The notes: generated by a model from the sequence alone, not told the origin. A stretch of DNA of 51,560 nucleotides from Rhodoferax sp. (GCA_029866205.1 JARWZT010000002.1:1-51560), one strand, 5' to 3'; numbered from the stretch's first letter, positions 17,584 through 27,116 are shown. Numbers and translations are program-made.

Positions 17584-18354
17584 ATGACCTTCCTCGCATT
17601 GGACATTGGCAACACGCGCCTCAAGTGGGCGCTGTATGCATCACCGATTCCCGGGGCGGACCTGCTGGCCCACGGGGCCGAATTTCTGGAAAACATCGAC
17701 AAACTGGCCGACGGCGTGTGGGCCACGTTGGCGCAGCCCCAGTACATTTTGGGCTGCGTGGTGGCTGGCGACGCCATCAAGCGCCGGGTGGAAGAGCAGC
17801 TAGAACTTTGGGACGTTACCCCGCAATGGGTGGTCGCCAGCGACCACGAGGCGGGCCTCACCAATGGCTATGACCACCCCAGCCGCCTGGGCGCAGACCG
17901 CTGGGTCGCGATGATTGGCGCCTACCACCGCATGCTGAACCAAGGCGTGCCCCGGCCCATGGTCGTTGTCATGGTCGGTACAGCGGTGACGGTGGAGGCC
18001 ATCGCGCAAGATGGTCGCTTTCTGGGCGGATTTATCTTGCCTGGCCACGGCATCATGCTGCGCGCGCTGGAATCCGGCACCGCCGGTCTGCACGTGCCCA
18101 CTGGCGAGGTTTGCCCTTTTCCGACCAATACCAGCGACGCCCTGACCAGCGGTGGAACCTACGCGATTGCCGGCGCTGTGGAATGTATGGTTCAACACGT
18201 GCGCGGACAATGCGGCCAAGAACCTCTTTGCATCATGACCGGGGGGGCAGGTTGGAAAATGGCACCAAGCATGACGCGCCCCTTTGATTTGGTGGACAAC
18301 CTGATTTTTGATGGTCTGTTGGTGATCGCGCACCAGCGATTTGGCGCGGATTGA
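17584..18354 (+). CDS. coaX: Type III pantothenate kinase
   Basis: This 256-residue ASKHA-fold enzyme phosphorylates pantothenate, the first step of coenzyme A synthesis. It has the phosphate-1 motif [13 protein letters not shown] (Asp7, Gly9-Asn10-Thr11), the pantothenate-binding GADRW (103-107) and GTAVT (132-136). The residue two after GTAVT is Glu where many homologues have Asp. The frame is open 25 codons further upstream to 17509, but the ATG at 17584 is chosen because the family begins with a few residues before DIGNT. It converges on the amidohydrolase gene with a 21-base gap. Confidence 0.93.
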   Translation: MTFLALDIGNTRLKWALYASPIPGADLLAHGAEFLENIDKLADGVWATLAQPQYILGCVVAGDAIKRRVEEQLELWDVTPQWVVASDHEAGLTNGYDHPSRLGADRWVAMIGAYHRMLNQGVPRPMVVVMVGTAVTVEAIAQDGRFLGGFILPGHGIMLRALESGTAGLHVPTGEVCPFPTNTSDALTSGGTYAIAGAVECMVQHVRGQCGQEPLCIMTGGAGWKMAPSMTRPFDLVDNLIFDGLLVIAHQRFGAD

Positions 18355-18375
18355 TGCGCTGCAGGCGATGCCCCG

Positions 18376-19569
18376 TCAGGCCCTTTTTGCCAACCAGGCC
18401 TCGGCCAGGCGCACCCAATAGCTGGCACCCAGCGGAATCAACCGGTCGTTGAAGTCATAGCTTGGGTTATGCAGCATGCAAGGCCCCCCACCATGGCCCA
18501 CGCTGCGGTGGTCTCCATCCCCATTGCCCAAAAACACATAGCACCCCGGCTTGGCCATCAGCATATAAGCAAAATCTTCAGCCCCCATCGTGGGCTCCTG
18601 TGGCTCGACGTGGTCTGCGCCCACAAGCGAAGTCATCACCTGGCGGGCAAAGTCAGCCTCCGGGGCGCTGTTGATGGTCGGCGGATAGTTGCGCCGAAAG
18701 TCAAACTCGCAGCTAACGCCAAAGGCCGCCGCCGTGTGCTGCGCCACTTCTCGCATACGCTGCTCCAGCAGGTCCAGCACCTCAAACGTAAAGGTACGCA
18801 CTGTGCCCTGCAGGACGCAAAAATTCGGAATGACGTTGGTCGCTTCACCGGCGTTGATCATGGTTACCGAGATGACGCCCGCATCAATCGGCTTCTTGTT
18901 GCGGCTGATGATGGTTTGAAAGGCCTGCACCATTTGGCAGGCGACCGGAACCGGGTCCAGCCCCAAATGGGGCATGGCACCATGCGCACCCTTGCCACGG
19001 ATGGTGATTTTGAATTCATTGCTCGACGCCATGACCGGGCCGGCGCTCACCGCGAAATGGCCCTGGGCGATGCCCGGCCAGTTGTGCAGGCCAAACACGG
19101 CATCCATCGGAAATTTTTCGAACAAACCCTCCTTGATCATCTCGCGCGCGCCGCCACCGCCCTCCTCGGCCGGCTGAAAGATCAGATACACCGTGCCATC
19201 GAAATCTCGGTGGGTACTGAGGTACTGCGCCGCAGCCAGCAGCATGGCCGTATGTCCATCGTGGCCGCACGAATGCATCTTTCCCGGGTTCACGCTGGCA
19301 TGCGCAAAAGTATTGACCTCCTGCATGGGCAGGGCGTCCATATCTGCGCGCAAGCCGATCGCGCGTGACGAAGTGCCCGCTTTGACGATTCCCACCACCC
19401 CTGTCGTGCCCAGTCCACGGTGGATGGGAATCCCCCATTCGGTGAGTTTGGCGGCCACCACATCGGCCGTGCGGACTTCCTGAAAGCACAACTCGGGATG
19501 CGCATGCAAGTCGCGCCGCAAAACGGCAATGGCTGGGGCGTGCTGGACGATGGAATCTATCAATTGCAT
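18376..19569 (-). CDS. M20 family amidohydrolase, hippurate-hydrolase-like
   Basis: This 397-residue binuclear metallopeptidase/amidohydrolase has metal-ligand motifs HSCGHDGHTAML (Cys101, His103) and PAEEGGGG (Glu135-Glu136), a dimerisation domain with GKGAHGAMPHLGLDPV, and a late His in CMLHNPSYDFND. These features match the HipO/IAA-amino-acid hydrolase subfamily, which cleaves N-acyl amino acids. The exact substrate is unclear. There is no signal peptide, so it is cytosolic. It is divergent from the second molybdopterin oxidoreductase gene, with 104 bases between them. Confidence 0.92.
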   Translation of the reverse strand: MQLIDSIVQHAPAIAVLRRDLHAHPELCFQEVRTADVVAAKLTEWGIPIHRGLGTTGVVGIVKAGTSSRAIGLRADMDALPMQEVNTFAHASVNPGKMHSCGHDGHTAMLLAAAQYLSTHRDFDGTVYLIFQPAEEGGGGAREMIKEGLFEKFPMDAVFGLHNWPGIAQGHFAVSAGPVMASSNEFKITIRGKGAHGAMPHLGLDPVPVACQMVQAFQTIISRNKKPIDAGVISVTMINAGEATNVIPNFCVLQGTVRTFTFEVLDLLEQRMREVAQHTAAAFGVSCEFDFRRNYPPTINSAPEADFARQVMTSLVGADHVEPQEPTMGAEDFAYMLMAKPGCYVFLGNGDGDHRSVGHGGGPCMLHNPSYDFNDRLIPLGASYWVRLAEAWLAKRA

Positions 19570-19673
19570 GGGGATACCTCAATATCAAATGCCAAACTGC
19601 GGTTGCGACTGGCGCGGGCTTGCTACCATGGGCGACATTTTCTCCCTAAGGGCGTACCTGCGCCCACGCCACT

Positions 19674-21776
19674 ATGCAAGAGACCATTCACCTGCACGCC
19701 GTGCCTTCAACGGGTACCCGCCAAGTCTTGGGCGCCTGCCCGCACGATTGCCCGGATACCTGCTCACTGGTCACGACCGTGCAAAACGGCGTCGCGACCA
19801 AAGTGCAGGGCAACCCCCACCATCCGCAGACAGACGGGGTCTTGTGCACCAAAGTTTCGCGTTACACCGAGCGCACTTATCACCCTGAACGCCTTTTGCA
19901 ACCCCTGCGCCGCAGCGGCCCCAAGGGCTCAGGACAGTTCACGGCCGTATCGTGGGAAGTTGCATTGGCGGACATCGCAAATCGCCTCAAAGCTATCGTC
20001 GCAGACCCCCTGCGGGGGCCGCAAGCCGTCTTACCCTACAGCTACGCTGGCACCATGGGCTGGGTGCAGGGGGAAGCGATGGCCGATCGGTTCTTCAACC
20101 GTATGGGCGCGTCGCTGCTGGACCGCACCATTTGCGCATCGGCTGGGGGCGCAGCGCTTGACGCCACACTGGGCGCAAAAGTCGGCATGCGCGTGGAATA
20201 CTTTGCCGAATCCAAACTCATCCTGATCTGGGGGAGCAACTCCATCGGCAGCAATTTGCACTTCTGGCGCTATGCACAAACGGCAAAGCGCAATGGCGCA
20301 AAAATCATCTGTATTGACCCCAGAAAAACCGAAACAGCCGAAAAATGCCACGAGCACATTGCCTTGCGTCCGGGCACCGACGCGGCTTTGGCGCTCTCGT
20401 TGATGCATGAACTCATCACTCACGACTGGCTGGACCACGACTACATTGCCCGCTACACCCTCGGTTGGGAAGCACTGCGAGAGCGCGCGCTTCAATGGCC
20501 GCCCGAACGCGCAGCGCAAGTCTGCGGCATACCCCAAGGGCAAATTGAGTCTTTGGCGCGTGACTATGGGAACTCAGTCGCCACTGGAACCCCTGCAGCC
20601 ATCCGCCTCAATTACGGTATGCAACGCACACGCGGCGGTGGCAATGCAGTGCGTGCCGTGACCTGCCTGCCCGCGCTGATTGGGGCTTGGCGCCACCGCG
20701 CCGGTGGGCTGCTGCTGTCCGCTTCAGGAACCCATGTTTTCGATGAGTCAGCGCTAAGCCGACCCGACCTGCGCCCAGACGGCCCCACCCGACGCATCAA
20801 CATGAGCACCATCGGGCGCGATTTGTCAATGCCCGCCAGCGCAGACTTCGGCCCCAAAATAGATGCGCTCATCGTCTACAACAGCAACCCTTTGGCCGTC
20901 GCCCCCGACTCCACCCAGTTGGTGAAGGGCTTCGGTCGCGAAGATCTCTTTACGGTGGTTTTGGAACATTTTCAAACCGATACCGCCGACTACGCAGACT
21001 ACATCCTGCCCGCCACAACGCAGTTGGAGCACTGGGACGTGCACACCACCTACGGCCACACGGACATCCTGCTCAACCAACCCGCCATCGCACCCGTAGG
21101 GCAGGCACGCACCAATACCGATGTCTTTAGGGCTCTCGCCCGAGAAATGGGATACACCGATCCCTGTTTCGATGACGATGACCAGCGCCTGTGCCGCATG
21201 GCCTTTGACTCGCGGGTGGACTTTGCGCAACTGCTTGACAAAGGTTTTGTCAGTCTGAGTGCCCCTGACGCACCCTTCGCGCAAGGGGGCTTCAAAACAC
21301 CCTCCGGCAAATGCGAATTCTTCAGCGAACGATTGGCCGGCACGGGAGCCGACGGACTACCCGATTACCTGGCCAACTACGAGCCTGCCAATGACCAGAG
21401 CGAATTCCCATTGGCGATGATCTCTCCCCCGGCCCGAAATTTTTTGAACTCAACTTTCGTCAACCTTCAAAGCCTGCGTGATATCGAGGGGGAGCCTTTG
21501 TTGGAAATAAACGCCCAAGACGCCTTGGCTCGCGACATCAGCAACGGTGACATGGTGCGGATCTACAACTCCAGGGGCGAATACCACTGCAAAGCGTGTG
21601 TCAGCCCGCGCGCTCGACCGGGCGTCGTGCACGGCCTGGGTGTTTGGTGGCGCAAGCTCGGCCCTCGCGGAACCAACGTGAATGAGCTGACGCATCAGCA
21701 CCTGACCGACATGGGACGCGCCCCGGCGTTTTATGACTGCGCGGTAGAAGTGGAGAAGGCCTCAATCACCGCCTGA
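19674..21776 (+). CDS. Molybdopterin-dependent oxidoreductase (second, distinct)
   Basis: This 700-residue member of the DMSO-reductase superfamily has the cluster motif GACPHDCPDTC...VLC with Cys22, Cys26, Cys30 and Cys58 (C-x3-C-x3-C-x27-C). Molybdopterin-binding parts follow: WGSNSIGSNLHFWRYAQ, CIDPRKTETAEKC, and the C-terminal SPPARNFLNSTFVN. ACPHDCPDTCS is common in a group annotated as formate-dehydrogenase/thiosulfate-reductase-like oxidoreductases; the true substrate is unknown. No Tat signal is present. It is clearly not a duplicate of the gene at 7819: cysteine spacing and core motifs differ. No electron-carrier subunit is adjacent. Confidence 0.88.
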   Translation: MQETIHLHAVPSTGTRQVLGACPHDCPDTCSLVTTVQNGVATKVQGNPHHPQTDGVLCTKVSRYTERTYHPERLLQPLRRSGPKGSGQFTAVSWEVALADIANRLKAIVADPLRGPQAVLPYSYAGTMGWVQGEAMADRFFNRMGASLLDRTICASAGGAALDATLGAKVGMRVEYFAESKLILIWGSNSIGSNLHFWRYAQTAKRNGAKIICIDPRKTETAEKCHEHIALRPGTDAALALSLMHELITHDWLDHDYIARYTLGWEALRERALQWPPERAAQVCGIPQGQIESLARDYGNSVATGTPAAIRLNYGMQRTRGGGNAVRAVTCLPALIGAWRHRAGGLLLSASGTHVFDESALSRPDLRPDGPTRRINMSTIGRDLSMPASADFGPKIDALIVYNSNPLAVAPDSTQLVKGFGREDLFTVVLEHFQTDTADYADYILPATTQLEHWDVHTTYGHTDILLNQPAIAPVGQARTNTDVFRALAREMGYTDPCFDDDDQRLCRMAFDSRVDFAQLLDKGFVSLSAPDAPFAQGGFKTPSGKCEFFSERLAGTGADGLPDYLANYEPANDQSEFPLAMISPPARNFLNSTFVNLQSLRDIEGEPLLEINAQDALARDISNGDMVRIYNSRGEYHCKACVSPRARPGVVHGLGVWWRKLGPRGTNVNELTHQHLTDMGRAPAFYDCAVEVEKASITA

Positions 21777-21842
21777 CCCACCACAACTTGCAGATCCACA
21801 CTCCGAGCCATAAGGCTCTTCTGAAGATGAAGGAATCAGCGG

Positions 21843-22292
21843 TCAGAGCGTTGGACGCGCGAAGTTCAATATCCGGGTCGCAATCCAGGTTTCAGCCAGA
21901 AAGCACAGCAAAGCCAGCAAAAAGAAGGCAACCCCGGCCAAAAAGCTCACAATTGAAATGCGCAAACCCTGAAAATTCAGCGTCTCGCCCAAAAACAGCA
22001 CAATGATGGTGAGGCCGATGGATACGGCACACAACGACAGCAAGGCAATACTGGCGTTGGCAAGCAAGCCCCGCCGACGCAAATCGCCGAGTTCGTTGAA
22101 AAACTTTTCCTGAACTGACGTATCCAAGCCGGACTCGATACTATTTTCAAGAAACCGTGCTCTGTCAATGATGCGGGCCAAACGACCGGCGACAGCGCCA
22201 ATCATTCCAGACACTGCCGTCAATAGAAAAACCGGAGCGATCGATAGCTGAATCCCATGAGAAACAGCATCTGCATCAAGAGGAATCAACAT
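21843..22292 (-). CDS. DUF2721 family membrane protein
   Basis: This 149-residue protein has three predicted membrane segments (about 14-35, 77-101 and 110-137). Its conserved block IQLSIAPVFLLTAVSGMIG, followed by RLARIIDRARFLE, is the DUF2721 signature. Function is unknown. The charged loop between helices 1 and 2 is cytoplasmic by the positive-inside rule. It lies downstream of the ribosomal operon terminators on the same strand and presumably has its own promoter. Confidence 0.85.
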   Translation of the reverse strand: MLIPLDADAVSHGIQLSIAPVFLLTAVSGMIGAVAGRLARIIDRARFLENSIESGLDTSVQEKFFNELGDLRRRGLLANASIALLSLCAVSIGLTIIVLFLGETLNFQGLRISIVSFLAGVAFFLLALLCFLAETWIATRILNFARPTL

Positions 22293-22310
22293 CCTTCGGG
22301 CCCTTTCTCA

Positions 22311-22341
22311 AAAAAAAACGCCAACTGAAAAGTTGGCGTTT
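22311..22341 (-). terminator. Terminator of the ribosomal operon/tRNA-fMet
   Basis: AAACGCCAACT (22316-22326) and AGTTGGCGTTT (22331-22341) form an 11-bp stem with a GAAA loop (plus-strand reading). The A run at 22311-22318 gives an eight-U tail for leftward transcripts. It lies 26 bases beyond the tRNA 3' end. Confidence 0.92.
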
Positions 22342-22343
22342 AT

Positions 22344-22364
22344 AAAACAGCAGTCTGCTGTTTT
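22344..22364. repeat. Inverted repeat between tRNA-fMet and the terminator
   Basis: AAAACAGCAG and CTGCTGTTTT flank a single T, forming a near-perfect palindrome 2 bases before the terminator stem and 2 bases after the tRNA CCA. It may be a first terminator hairpin or an RNase processing site that matures the tRNA 3' end. Confidence 0.7.
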
Positions 22365-22366
22365 GT

Positions 22367-22443
<77 letters not shown>

Positions 22444-22461
22444 GTATGCGGTTATTCTACC

Positions 22462-22857
22462 TTAAACTGCAGCCTTTGTGGCGTCATCTTCGACTATTTC
22501 GCTGCGTTCAACCAATTCAACCAAAGCCATCGGCGCATTGTCACCCACGCGGAAACCCATCTTCAAAATACGGGTGTAACCGCCTGGACGGGCTTTGAAA
22601 CGGGGGCCAAGAACATCAAACAATTTGGTCACACTATCGCGATCGCGCAGACGGTCAAACGCCAGGCGACGGTTGGCCAAAGTTGCTTCCTTGGCCAGCG
22701 TAATCATCGGTTCCACCACGCGACGCAGCTCTTTGGCTTTGGGAACCGTAGTCTTGATAGCCTCATGGGCAATCAAAGAGTTCATCATGTTGCGAAGCAT
22801 CGCCAAGCGGTGTGAGCTTGTGCGGTTCAGTTTGCGTAATCCGTGTCCGTGGCGCAT
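22462..22857 (-). CDS. rplQ: 50S ribosomal protein L17
   Basis: This 131-residue protein starts with the invariant [17 protein letters not shown] and continues with ALRNMM-type sequence ([10 protein letters not shown]). L17 is a large-subunit protein near the exit tunnel. It is the last protein gene of the alpha operon, after rpoA. Its C-terminal extension is rich in Glu/Val ([13 protein letters not shown]), as in other betaproteobacteria. An initiator tRNA follows within 18 bases. Confidence 0.97.
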   Translation of the reverse strand: MRHGHGLRKLNRTSSHRLAMLRNMMNSLIAHEAIKTTVPKAKELRRVVEPMITLAKEATLANRRLAFDRLRDRDSVTKLFDVLGPRFKARPGGYTRILKMGFRVGDNAPMALVELVERSEIVEDDATKAAV

Positions 22858-22916
22858 TTTAATTTTCCTTCAATGTAATTAGTACAAGCAGCCGTATCAG
22901 GTACTGCCCTGGGCGC

Positions 22917-22935
22917 TGAGCCCTCGGAGGGCTCA
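22917..22935 (-). other. Stem-loop in the rpoA-rplQ spacer
   Basis: TGAGCCC (22917-22923) pairs with GGGCTCA (22929-22935) around a five-base loop, 9 bases after the rpoA stop. With no T-tract it is more likely a processing or stability element than a terminator, since rplQ follows in the same operon. Confidence 0.65.
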
Positions 22936-22943
22936 AATTTCAA

Positions 22944-23933
22944 TTAGCGCTTTTCAAGCGCTGCTGGTGGCCAGCTCTCAAGCTTCATACCAAGCGTCAG
23001 ACCACGAGAAGCCAAGACTTCCTTGATCTCGTTAAGCGACTTGCGACCCAAATTGGGGGTCTTGAGCAACTCATTTTCCGTGCGCTGAATCAGATCGCCG
23101 ATGTAGTAGATGTTCTCTGCCTTGAGACAGTTCGCCGAGCGAACTGTGAGCTCGAGCTCATCCACCGGACGCAACAGAATCGGGTCAAACTTGGCCTCGC
23201 GGCTGGACACTGCGGGGCCGAAGCCTGGCAGCTCATTGCCTTCCAACTGGGCAAATACCGCCAGCTGCTCGACCAAAATCCGAGCCGACGAACGCACAGC
23301 GTCTTCAGCACTGACCGCACCGTTGGTCTCAATGTCGACCACCAGCTTGTCCAAGTCAGTGCGCTGCTCAACGCGTGCACTCTCGACCACATAGCTCACA
23401 CGCTTGACCGGCGAGAACGACGCATCCAAAACCATGCGCCCGATCGATTTTGTAGGCTCGTCCGCATGACGGCGCATCGAACCGGGAACGTAACCACGGC
23501 CTTTTTCCACCTTGATTTGCATATCGAGCTTGCCACCCGAAGACAAGTGGGCAATCACGTGCGCAGGATTGATAATTTCGACATCGTGCGGAGTCTGAAT
23601 ATCGGCAGCGGTCACGACACCTTCGGTGTCCTTGCGCAAACTCAACGTGACCTCGTCACGGTTGTGCAACTTAAAGACGACGCCCTTGAGGTTCAACAAA
23701 ATGTTGACTACATCTTCTTGGATGCCGTCAATGGACGAATACTCGTGCAACACACCGGCAATGGTCACCTCAGTGGCCGCATATCCAGGCATCGATGACA
23801 ACAAAACACGACGCAAGGCGTTTCCAAGCGTATGACCGTAACCACGCTCGAAGGGCTCCAGAGCCACTTTTGCACGGTTTAGTCCGACTTGTTCAACACT
23901 GATTGACTTCGGCTTCAACAAACTATTTTGCAT
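22944..23933 (-). CDS. rpoA: RNA polymerase alpha subunit
   Basis: This 329-residue protein has the N-terminal assembly domain ([20 protein letters not shown] near residues 27-46) and the C-terminal domain near 245-329 ([16 protein letters not shown], contacting UP elements and activators). It is full length for a proteobacterial alpha. It lies between rpsD and rplQ, the standard alpha-operon position. Hairpin-rich spacers of 107 and 86 bases flank it, longer than the other gaps in the operon. Confidence 0.98.
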   Translation of the reverse strand: MQNSLLKPKSISVEQVGLNRAKVALEPFERGYGHTLGNALRRVLLSSMPGYAATEVTIAGVLHEYSSIDGIQEDVVNILLNLKGVVFKLHNRDEVTLSLRKDTEGVVTAADIQTPHDVEIINPAHVIAHLSSGGKLDMQIKVEKGRGYVPGSMRRHADEPTKSIGRMVLDASFSPVKRVSYVVESARVEQRTDLDKLVVDIETNGAVSAEDAVRSSARILVEQLAVFAQLEGNELPGFGPAVSSREAKFDPILLRPVDELELTVRSANCLKAENIYYIGDLIQRTENELLKTPNLGRKSLNEIKEVLASRGLTLGMKLESWPPAALEKR

Positions 23934-23950
23934 TCAAACTTCCTCTCAAT

Positions 23951-24008
23951 ACCCCCGACTCGTTACGTCGGTAAGGCTGGTGAAGCGCCTATAACGCAGC
24001 ATGCTGCG
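23951..24008 (-). other. Hairpin-rich rpsD-rpoA spacer
   Basis: Two inverted repeats lie in this 107-base gap. CCGAC (23955-23959) pairs with GTCGG (24067 minus 100: 23967-23971). A perfect 14-bp palindrome, CGCAGCATGCTGCG, occupies 23995-24008. Neither is followed by a U-tract. They may be RNase E/III processing sites that set the ratio of rpoA to ribosomal-protein mRNA; that role is inferred. Confidence 0.6.
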
Positions 24009-24040
24009 AAATAGGGACAATAAAAACGACCCAAACGCAA

Positions 24041-24664
24041 TTAGCGTGAGTACAACTCAACAATCAGGGATTCGTTGATATCCGCGCCGAACATGTCGCG
24101 GTCAGGAACGGCTTTAAACGTACCTTCTGCCTTGTCGGCATTCACGTCAACCCAAGAAGGCATACCTACCTGCTGGGCCAACTGAAGAGCCTCAACAATG
24201 CGGTTTTGTTTCTTGGACTTGTCACGGATCGCAAGCATGTCACCCGCCTTAACCATGTAAGAAGGAATGTTGACCGACTGCCCGTTCACGGTAATGGCCT
24301 TGTGCGAAACCAACTGGCGCGCCTCAGCCCGTGTAGAACCAAAACCCATGCGATAGACCACATTGTCCAAGCGCGACTCCAACAAGAACAACAGATTTGC
24401 ACCCGTATTGCCTTTGCGACGGTCCGCTTCTTCGAAGTAGCGGCGGAACTGACGCTCCAACACGCCGTACATGCGCTTTACTTTTTGCTTTTCGCGCAAC
24501 TGAAGACCGTAGTCAGAGGTGCGGGCACCAGAGGTGCGGCCGTGTTGACCAGGCTTGGAATCAAATTTGGCCTTGTCACCAATAGCACGACGAGCGCTCT
24601 TGAGAAACAGGTCCGTGCCTTCACGGCGTGAGAGTTTGGCCTTGGGGCCTAGATAGCGTGCCAC
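24041..24664 (-). CDS. rpsD: 30S ribosomal protein S4
   Basis: This 207-residue protein starts [20 protein letters not shown] and carries the S4 RNA-binding domain ([20 protein letters not shown]). The N-terminal region lacks the Cys cluster of zinc-binding S4 forms. S4 nucleates 16S rRNA 5'-domain assembly and in E. coli represses the alpha operon. The 84-base spacer before it contains two strong tandem hairpins that could be part of such control here. Confidence 0.97.
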   Translation of the reverse strand: MARYLGPKAKLSRREGTDLFLKSARRAIGDKAKFDSKPGQHGRTSGARTSDYGLQLREKQKVKRMYGVLERQFRRYFEEADRRKGNTGANLLFLLESRLDNVVYRMGFGSTRAEARQLVSHKAITVNGQSVNIPSYMVKAGDMLAIRDKSKKQNRIVEALQLAQQVGMPSWVDVNADKAEGTFKAVPDRDMFGADINESLIVELYSR

Positions 24665-24689
24665 TTGAACTTCCTTTTTATGTCATCTG

Positions 24690-24729
24690 CCGCAAAAAAT
24701 TGCGGGAGCCGACAACTGTCGTTGTCGGC
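24690..24729 (-). promoter_or_regulatory. Tandem hairpins in the rpsK-rpsD spacer
   Basis: GCCGACAAC (24708-24716) and GTTGTCGGC (24721-24729) form a perfect 9-bp stem with a tetraloop. CCGCAA (24690-24695) and TTGCGG (24700-24705) form a second 6-bp stem with a tetraloop, 2 bases away. They end 25 bases before the rpsD ATG. Candidate autoregulatory or processing element; no pseudoknot like that of E. coli was modelled. Confidence 0.65.
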
Positions 24730-24748
24730 GGTGGGCTTGTTAATGAGA

Positions 24749-25153
24749 TTAGATGCGACGACGCTTCTGTGGACGGCAACCGTTGTGCGGCACTGGTGTC
24801 ACGTCAGCAATCATGTTGATCCGGATACCCAGTGCGGCCAAAGCACGCACTGACGACTCGCGACCTGGGCCGGGGCCTTTGATCTCGACGTCTAGGTTCT
24901 TGATACCTTGCTCCAAAGCGGCGCGGCCGGCCACTTCAGAAGCCACCTGAGCAGCAAAAGGCGTCGACTTGCGTGACCCTTTGAAGCCCTGACCACCCGA
25001 AGACGCCCAAGACAAGGCGTTCCCTTGGCGGTCTGTAATCGTAATGATGGTGTTGTTGAATGAAGCGTGCACGTGTGCAATGCCGTCCGCTACATTTTTG
25101 CGAACTTTCTTGCGGACACGTTGTGCGGCGCTGTTTGAAGGAGCTTTTGCCAT
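24749..25153 (-). CDS. rpsK: 30S ribosomal protein S11
   Basis: This 134-residue protein has the family core [22 protein letters not shown] and the closing [19 protein letters not shown]11 sits on the 30S platform and contacts the E site and Shine-Dalgarno helix. It lies between rpsM (19-base gap) and the hairpin spacer before rpsD. Length is normal. Confidence 0.97.
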   Translation of the reverse strand: MAKAPSNSAAQRVRKKVRKNVADGIAHVHASFNNTIITITDRQGNALSWASSGGQGFKGSRKSTPFAAQVASEVAGRAALEQGIKNLDVEIKGPGPGRESSVRALAALGIRINMIADVTPVPHNGCRPQKRRRI

Positions 25154-25172
25154 AGTGTTGTCTTAATCCGTC

Positions 25173-25538
25173 TTATTTCTTGAGAGATGCAGCTGCCTTA
25201 CGCGGGCCCTTACGGGTGCGCGCATTGGTGCGAGTACGCTGTCCACGCATTGGCAACCCACGACGATGGCGAAAGCCACGGTAGCAACCAATGTCCATCA
25301 ATCGCTTGATGTTCATCGTGGTCTCCCGGCGCAAGTCACCCTCAATCGTAAATTCAGCGATCGCATCGCGAATTTTCTCGAGGTCACCGTCGGTCAAATC
25401 TTTGACCTTTTTGGAATATGCAATGCCACATGCTTCGCAGATTTTGCGAGCCCGTGTGCGTCCGATTCCAAAGATTGCGGTCAGACCGATCTCAGAATGC
25501 TTTTGCGGCGGAATATTGATACCAGCGATACGTGCCAT
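25173..25538 (-). CDS. rpsM: 30S ribosomal protein S13
   Basis: This 121-residue protein starts [20 protein letters not shown] and contains the helix-two-turn-helix region [16 protein letters not shown] and the basic tail [21 protein letters not shown]13 contacts 23S rRNA and P-site tRNA at the top of the 30S head. Only 24 bases separate it from rpmJ, so the alpha part of this operon has no room for a separate promoter, unlike in E. coli. Confidence 0.97.
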   Translation of the reverse strand: MARIAGINIPPQKHSEIGLTAIFGIGRTRARKICEACGIAYSKKVKDLTDGDLEKIRDAIAEFTIEGDLRRETTMNIKRLMDIGCYRGFRHRRGLPMRGQRTRTNARTRKGPRKAAASLKK

Positions 25539-25562
25539 TTACGTCCTCTTAAACTCTAGCCA

Positions 25563-25676
25563 TTAACCTTGGCGTTGCTTGTGACGTGGATCAGTACAGA
25601 TCACACGGACAACGCCTTTACGACGAATGATTTTGCAGTTACGGCAAATTTTCTTAACCGAAGCCGAGACTTTCAT
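25563..25676 (-). CDS. rpmJ: 50S ribosomal protein L36 (zinc-binding form)
   Basis: This 37-residue protein was read directly from the minus strand: it starts [20 protein letters not shown] and ends DPRHKQRQG. Cys11, Cys14, Cys27 and His32 form the zinc ribbon of the zinc-dependent (C+) L36 type. An AGGAGAG Shine-Dalgarno (25682-25688 on the complementary strand) precedes the ATG and fixes the start. The ATG overlaps by four bases (ATGA) the stop of an upstream 25-codon frame. Confidence 0.97.
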   Translation of the reverse strand: MKVSASVKKICRNCKIIRRKGVVRVICTDPRHKQRQG

Positions 25677-25750
25677 TTTTTCTCTCCTAAAACTTTTACA
25701 ACGCCCGGCGAACCCGCTATTTTGACAGATTCACCGACCCGAATATCCAT
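25673..25750 (-). CDS. Candidate 25-residue ORF between secY and rpmJ
   Basis: The secY-rpmJ spacer contains an ATG frame, immediately preceded by an in-frame TGA, that runs to a TGA overlapping the rpmJ start (ATGA). The peptide begins [13 protein letters not shown], continues [12 protein letters not shown], and is basic, with no membrane segment. The exact coupling to rpmJ is suggestive. It has no convincing Shine-Dalgarno of its own, and the rpmJ Shine-Dalgarno lies within its last codons, so it may be chance or a leader. It occupies the position where many betaproteobacteria carry infA but does not resemble IF-1. Confidence 0.35.
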   Translation of the reverse strand: MDIRVGESVKIAGSPGVVKVLGEKK

Positions 25751-25782
25751 TCAACTGCAATAAGTTGTGCCTAAGCCCTTGC

Positions 25783-27093
25783 TCAGGACGACTTAAAGCT
25801 GGCTTTTTTCAACAATGAGTCGTATTGCTGCGACATCATGTAGTTTTGAACCTGGGCCATGAAATCCATAGTCACCACCACAATAATCAAAAGTGACGTC
25901 CCACCAAAATAAAATGGCACGTTGTATTTCAATATCAGGAACTCAGGCAACAAACACACAAAAGTGATGTACACAGCGCCCGCCAAAGTCAGTCGGAGCA
26001 AAATCTTGTCGATGTACTTCGCCGTTTGGTCGCCTGGCCGGATTCCAGGGATGAAAGCGCCGCTTTTCTTCAGGTTATCAGCCGTCTCGCGGCTATTGAA
26101 AACCAAAGCTGTGTAGAAAAAGCAGAAGAACACGATCGCACTGGCATACAACATCACGTAGATAGGCTGACCAGGACTCAAAGTTCCCGCGATATCTTTC
26201 AGCCAGCGCATGGACTCGCCAGAACTAAACCAGTTTGCAATCGTAGCAGGCAACAATATGATGGATGACGCGAAGATCGGAGGAATCACACCCGCCATGT
26301 TCAATTTCAAAGGCAGATGTGACGATTGGCCACCATACACCTTGTTGCCCACTTGACGGCGGGCGTAATTGACCAATATCTTTCGTTGGCCGCGCTCAAC
26401 AAAGACCACAAAGTAGGTAACCAAGGCCACCAGCACCACGATCAACAACGCCACAATAATGCTCATAGCGCCAGTACGCACTAGCTCAAGCAAGCCGCCG
26501 ATCGCATTGGGCAAGCCCGCAGCAATACCGCCGAAAATCAGTATGGAGATACCATTACCCAAACCGCGCTCAGTAATCTGCTCACCCAACCACATCAGAA
26601 ACATCGTCCCGGCGGTCAGCGTCACCACGGAGGTGATTCGAAATCCCATTCCCGGGGAAACCACCAAACCAGCAGAAGCCTCTAGCGCCAAAGAAATACC
26701 GACGGACTGGAAAAGCGCCAATCCCAAGGTTCCATATCGCGTGTACTGGGTGATTTTTCGGCGTCCGGCTTCACCCTCTTTCTTCATCTGCTCAAACGCC
26801 GGCAGCACATAGCCGAGCAATTGCATGATGATCGAAGCCGAAATGTACGGCATGATTCCGAGCGCAAAAATAGTGAATCGCGAAAGCGCACCACCCGAGA
26901 ACATATTGAAAAGACTCAATATGCCGCCTTGCTGCCCATTGAACAACTGCTGCAATTGGTTCGGATCAATGCCCGGCACGGGAATGTGCGCACCAATGCG
27001 GTACACCACCAGCGCCAACAAGAGAAACATCAAGCGGCGACGGAGGTCGCCGAACTTGTCCGCCTTGTTGGATTGTGCTGCGTTAGTTACCAC
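25783..27093 (-). CDS. secY: Preprotein translocase subunit SecY
   Basis: This 436-residue protein with ten membrane helices is the channel of the Sec translocon. Recognisable parts are the N-terminal [21 protein letters not shown], the plug region [20 protein letters not shown], and the cytoplasmic loop [20 protein letters not shown], which contacts SecA and the ribosome. It is full length. It lies downstream of rplO in the standard spc order. A 106-base spacer separates it from rpmJ. Confidence 0.98.
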   Translation of the reverse strand: MVTNAAQSNKADKFGDLRRRLMFLLLALVVYRIGAHIPVPGIDPNQLQQLFNGQQGGILSLFNMFSGGALSRFTIFALGIMPYISASIIMQLLGYVLPAFEQMKKEGEAGRRKITQYTRYGTLGLALFQSVGISLALEASAGLVVSPGMGFRITSVVTLTAGTMFLMWLGEQITERGLGNGISILIFGGIAAGLPNAIGGLLELVRTGAMSIIVALLIVVLVALVTYFVVFVERGQRKILVNYARRQVGNKVYGGQSSHLPLKLNMAGVIPPIFASSIILLPATIANWFSSGESMRWLKDIAGTLSPGQPIYVMLYASAIVFFCFFYTALVFNSRETADNLKKSGAFIPGIRPGDQTAKYIDKILLRLTLAGAVYITFVCLLPEFLILKYNVPFYFGGTSLLIIVVVTMDFMAQVQNYMMSQQYDSLLKKASFKSS

Positions 27094-27116
27094 GAATGAT
27101 TCCCGAAAAGCCTGAC

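Noticed and set aside
25676..25782. A degraded infA between secY and rpmJ
   Set aside because: No frame shows IF-1 motifs, and the spacer is too short for the 72-codon gene.
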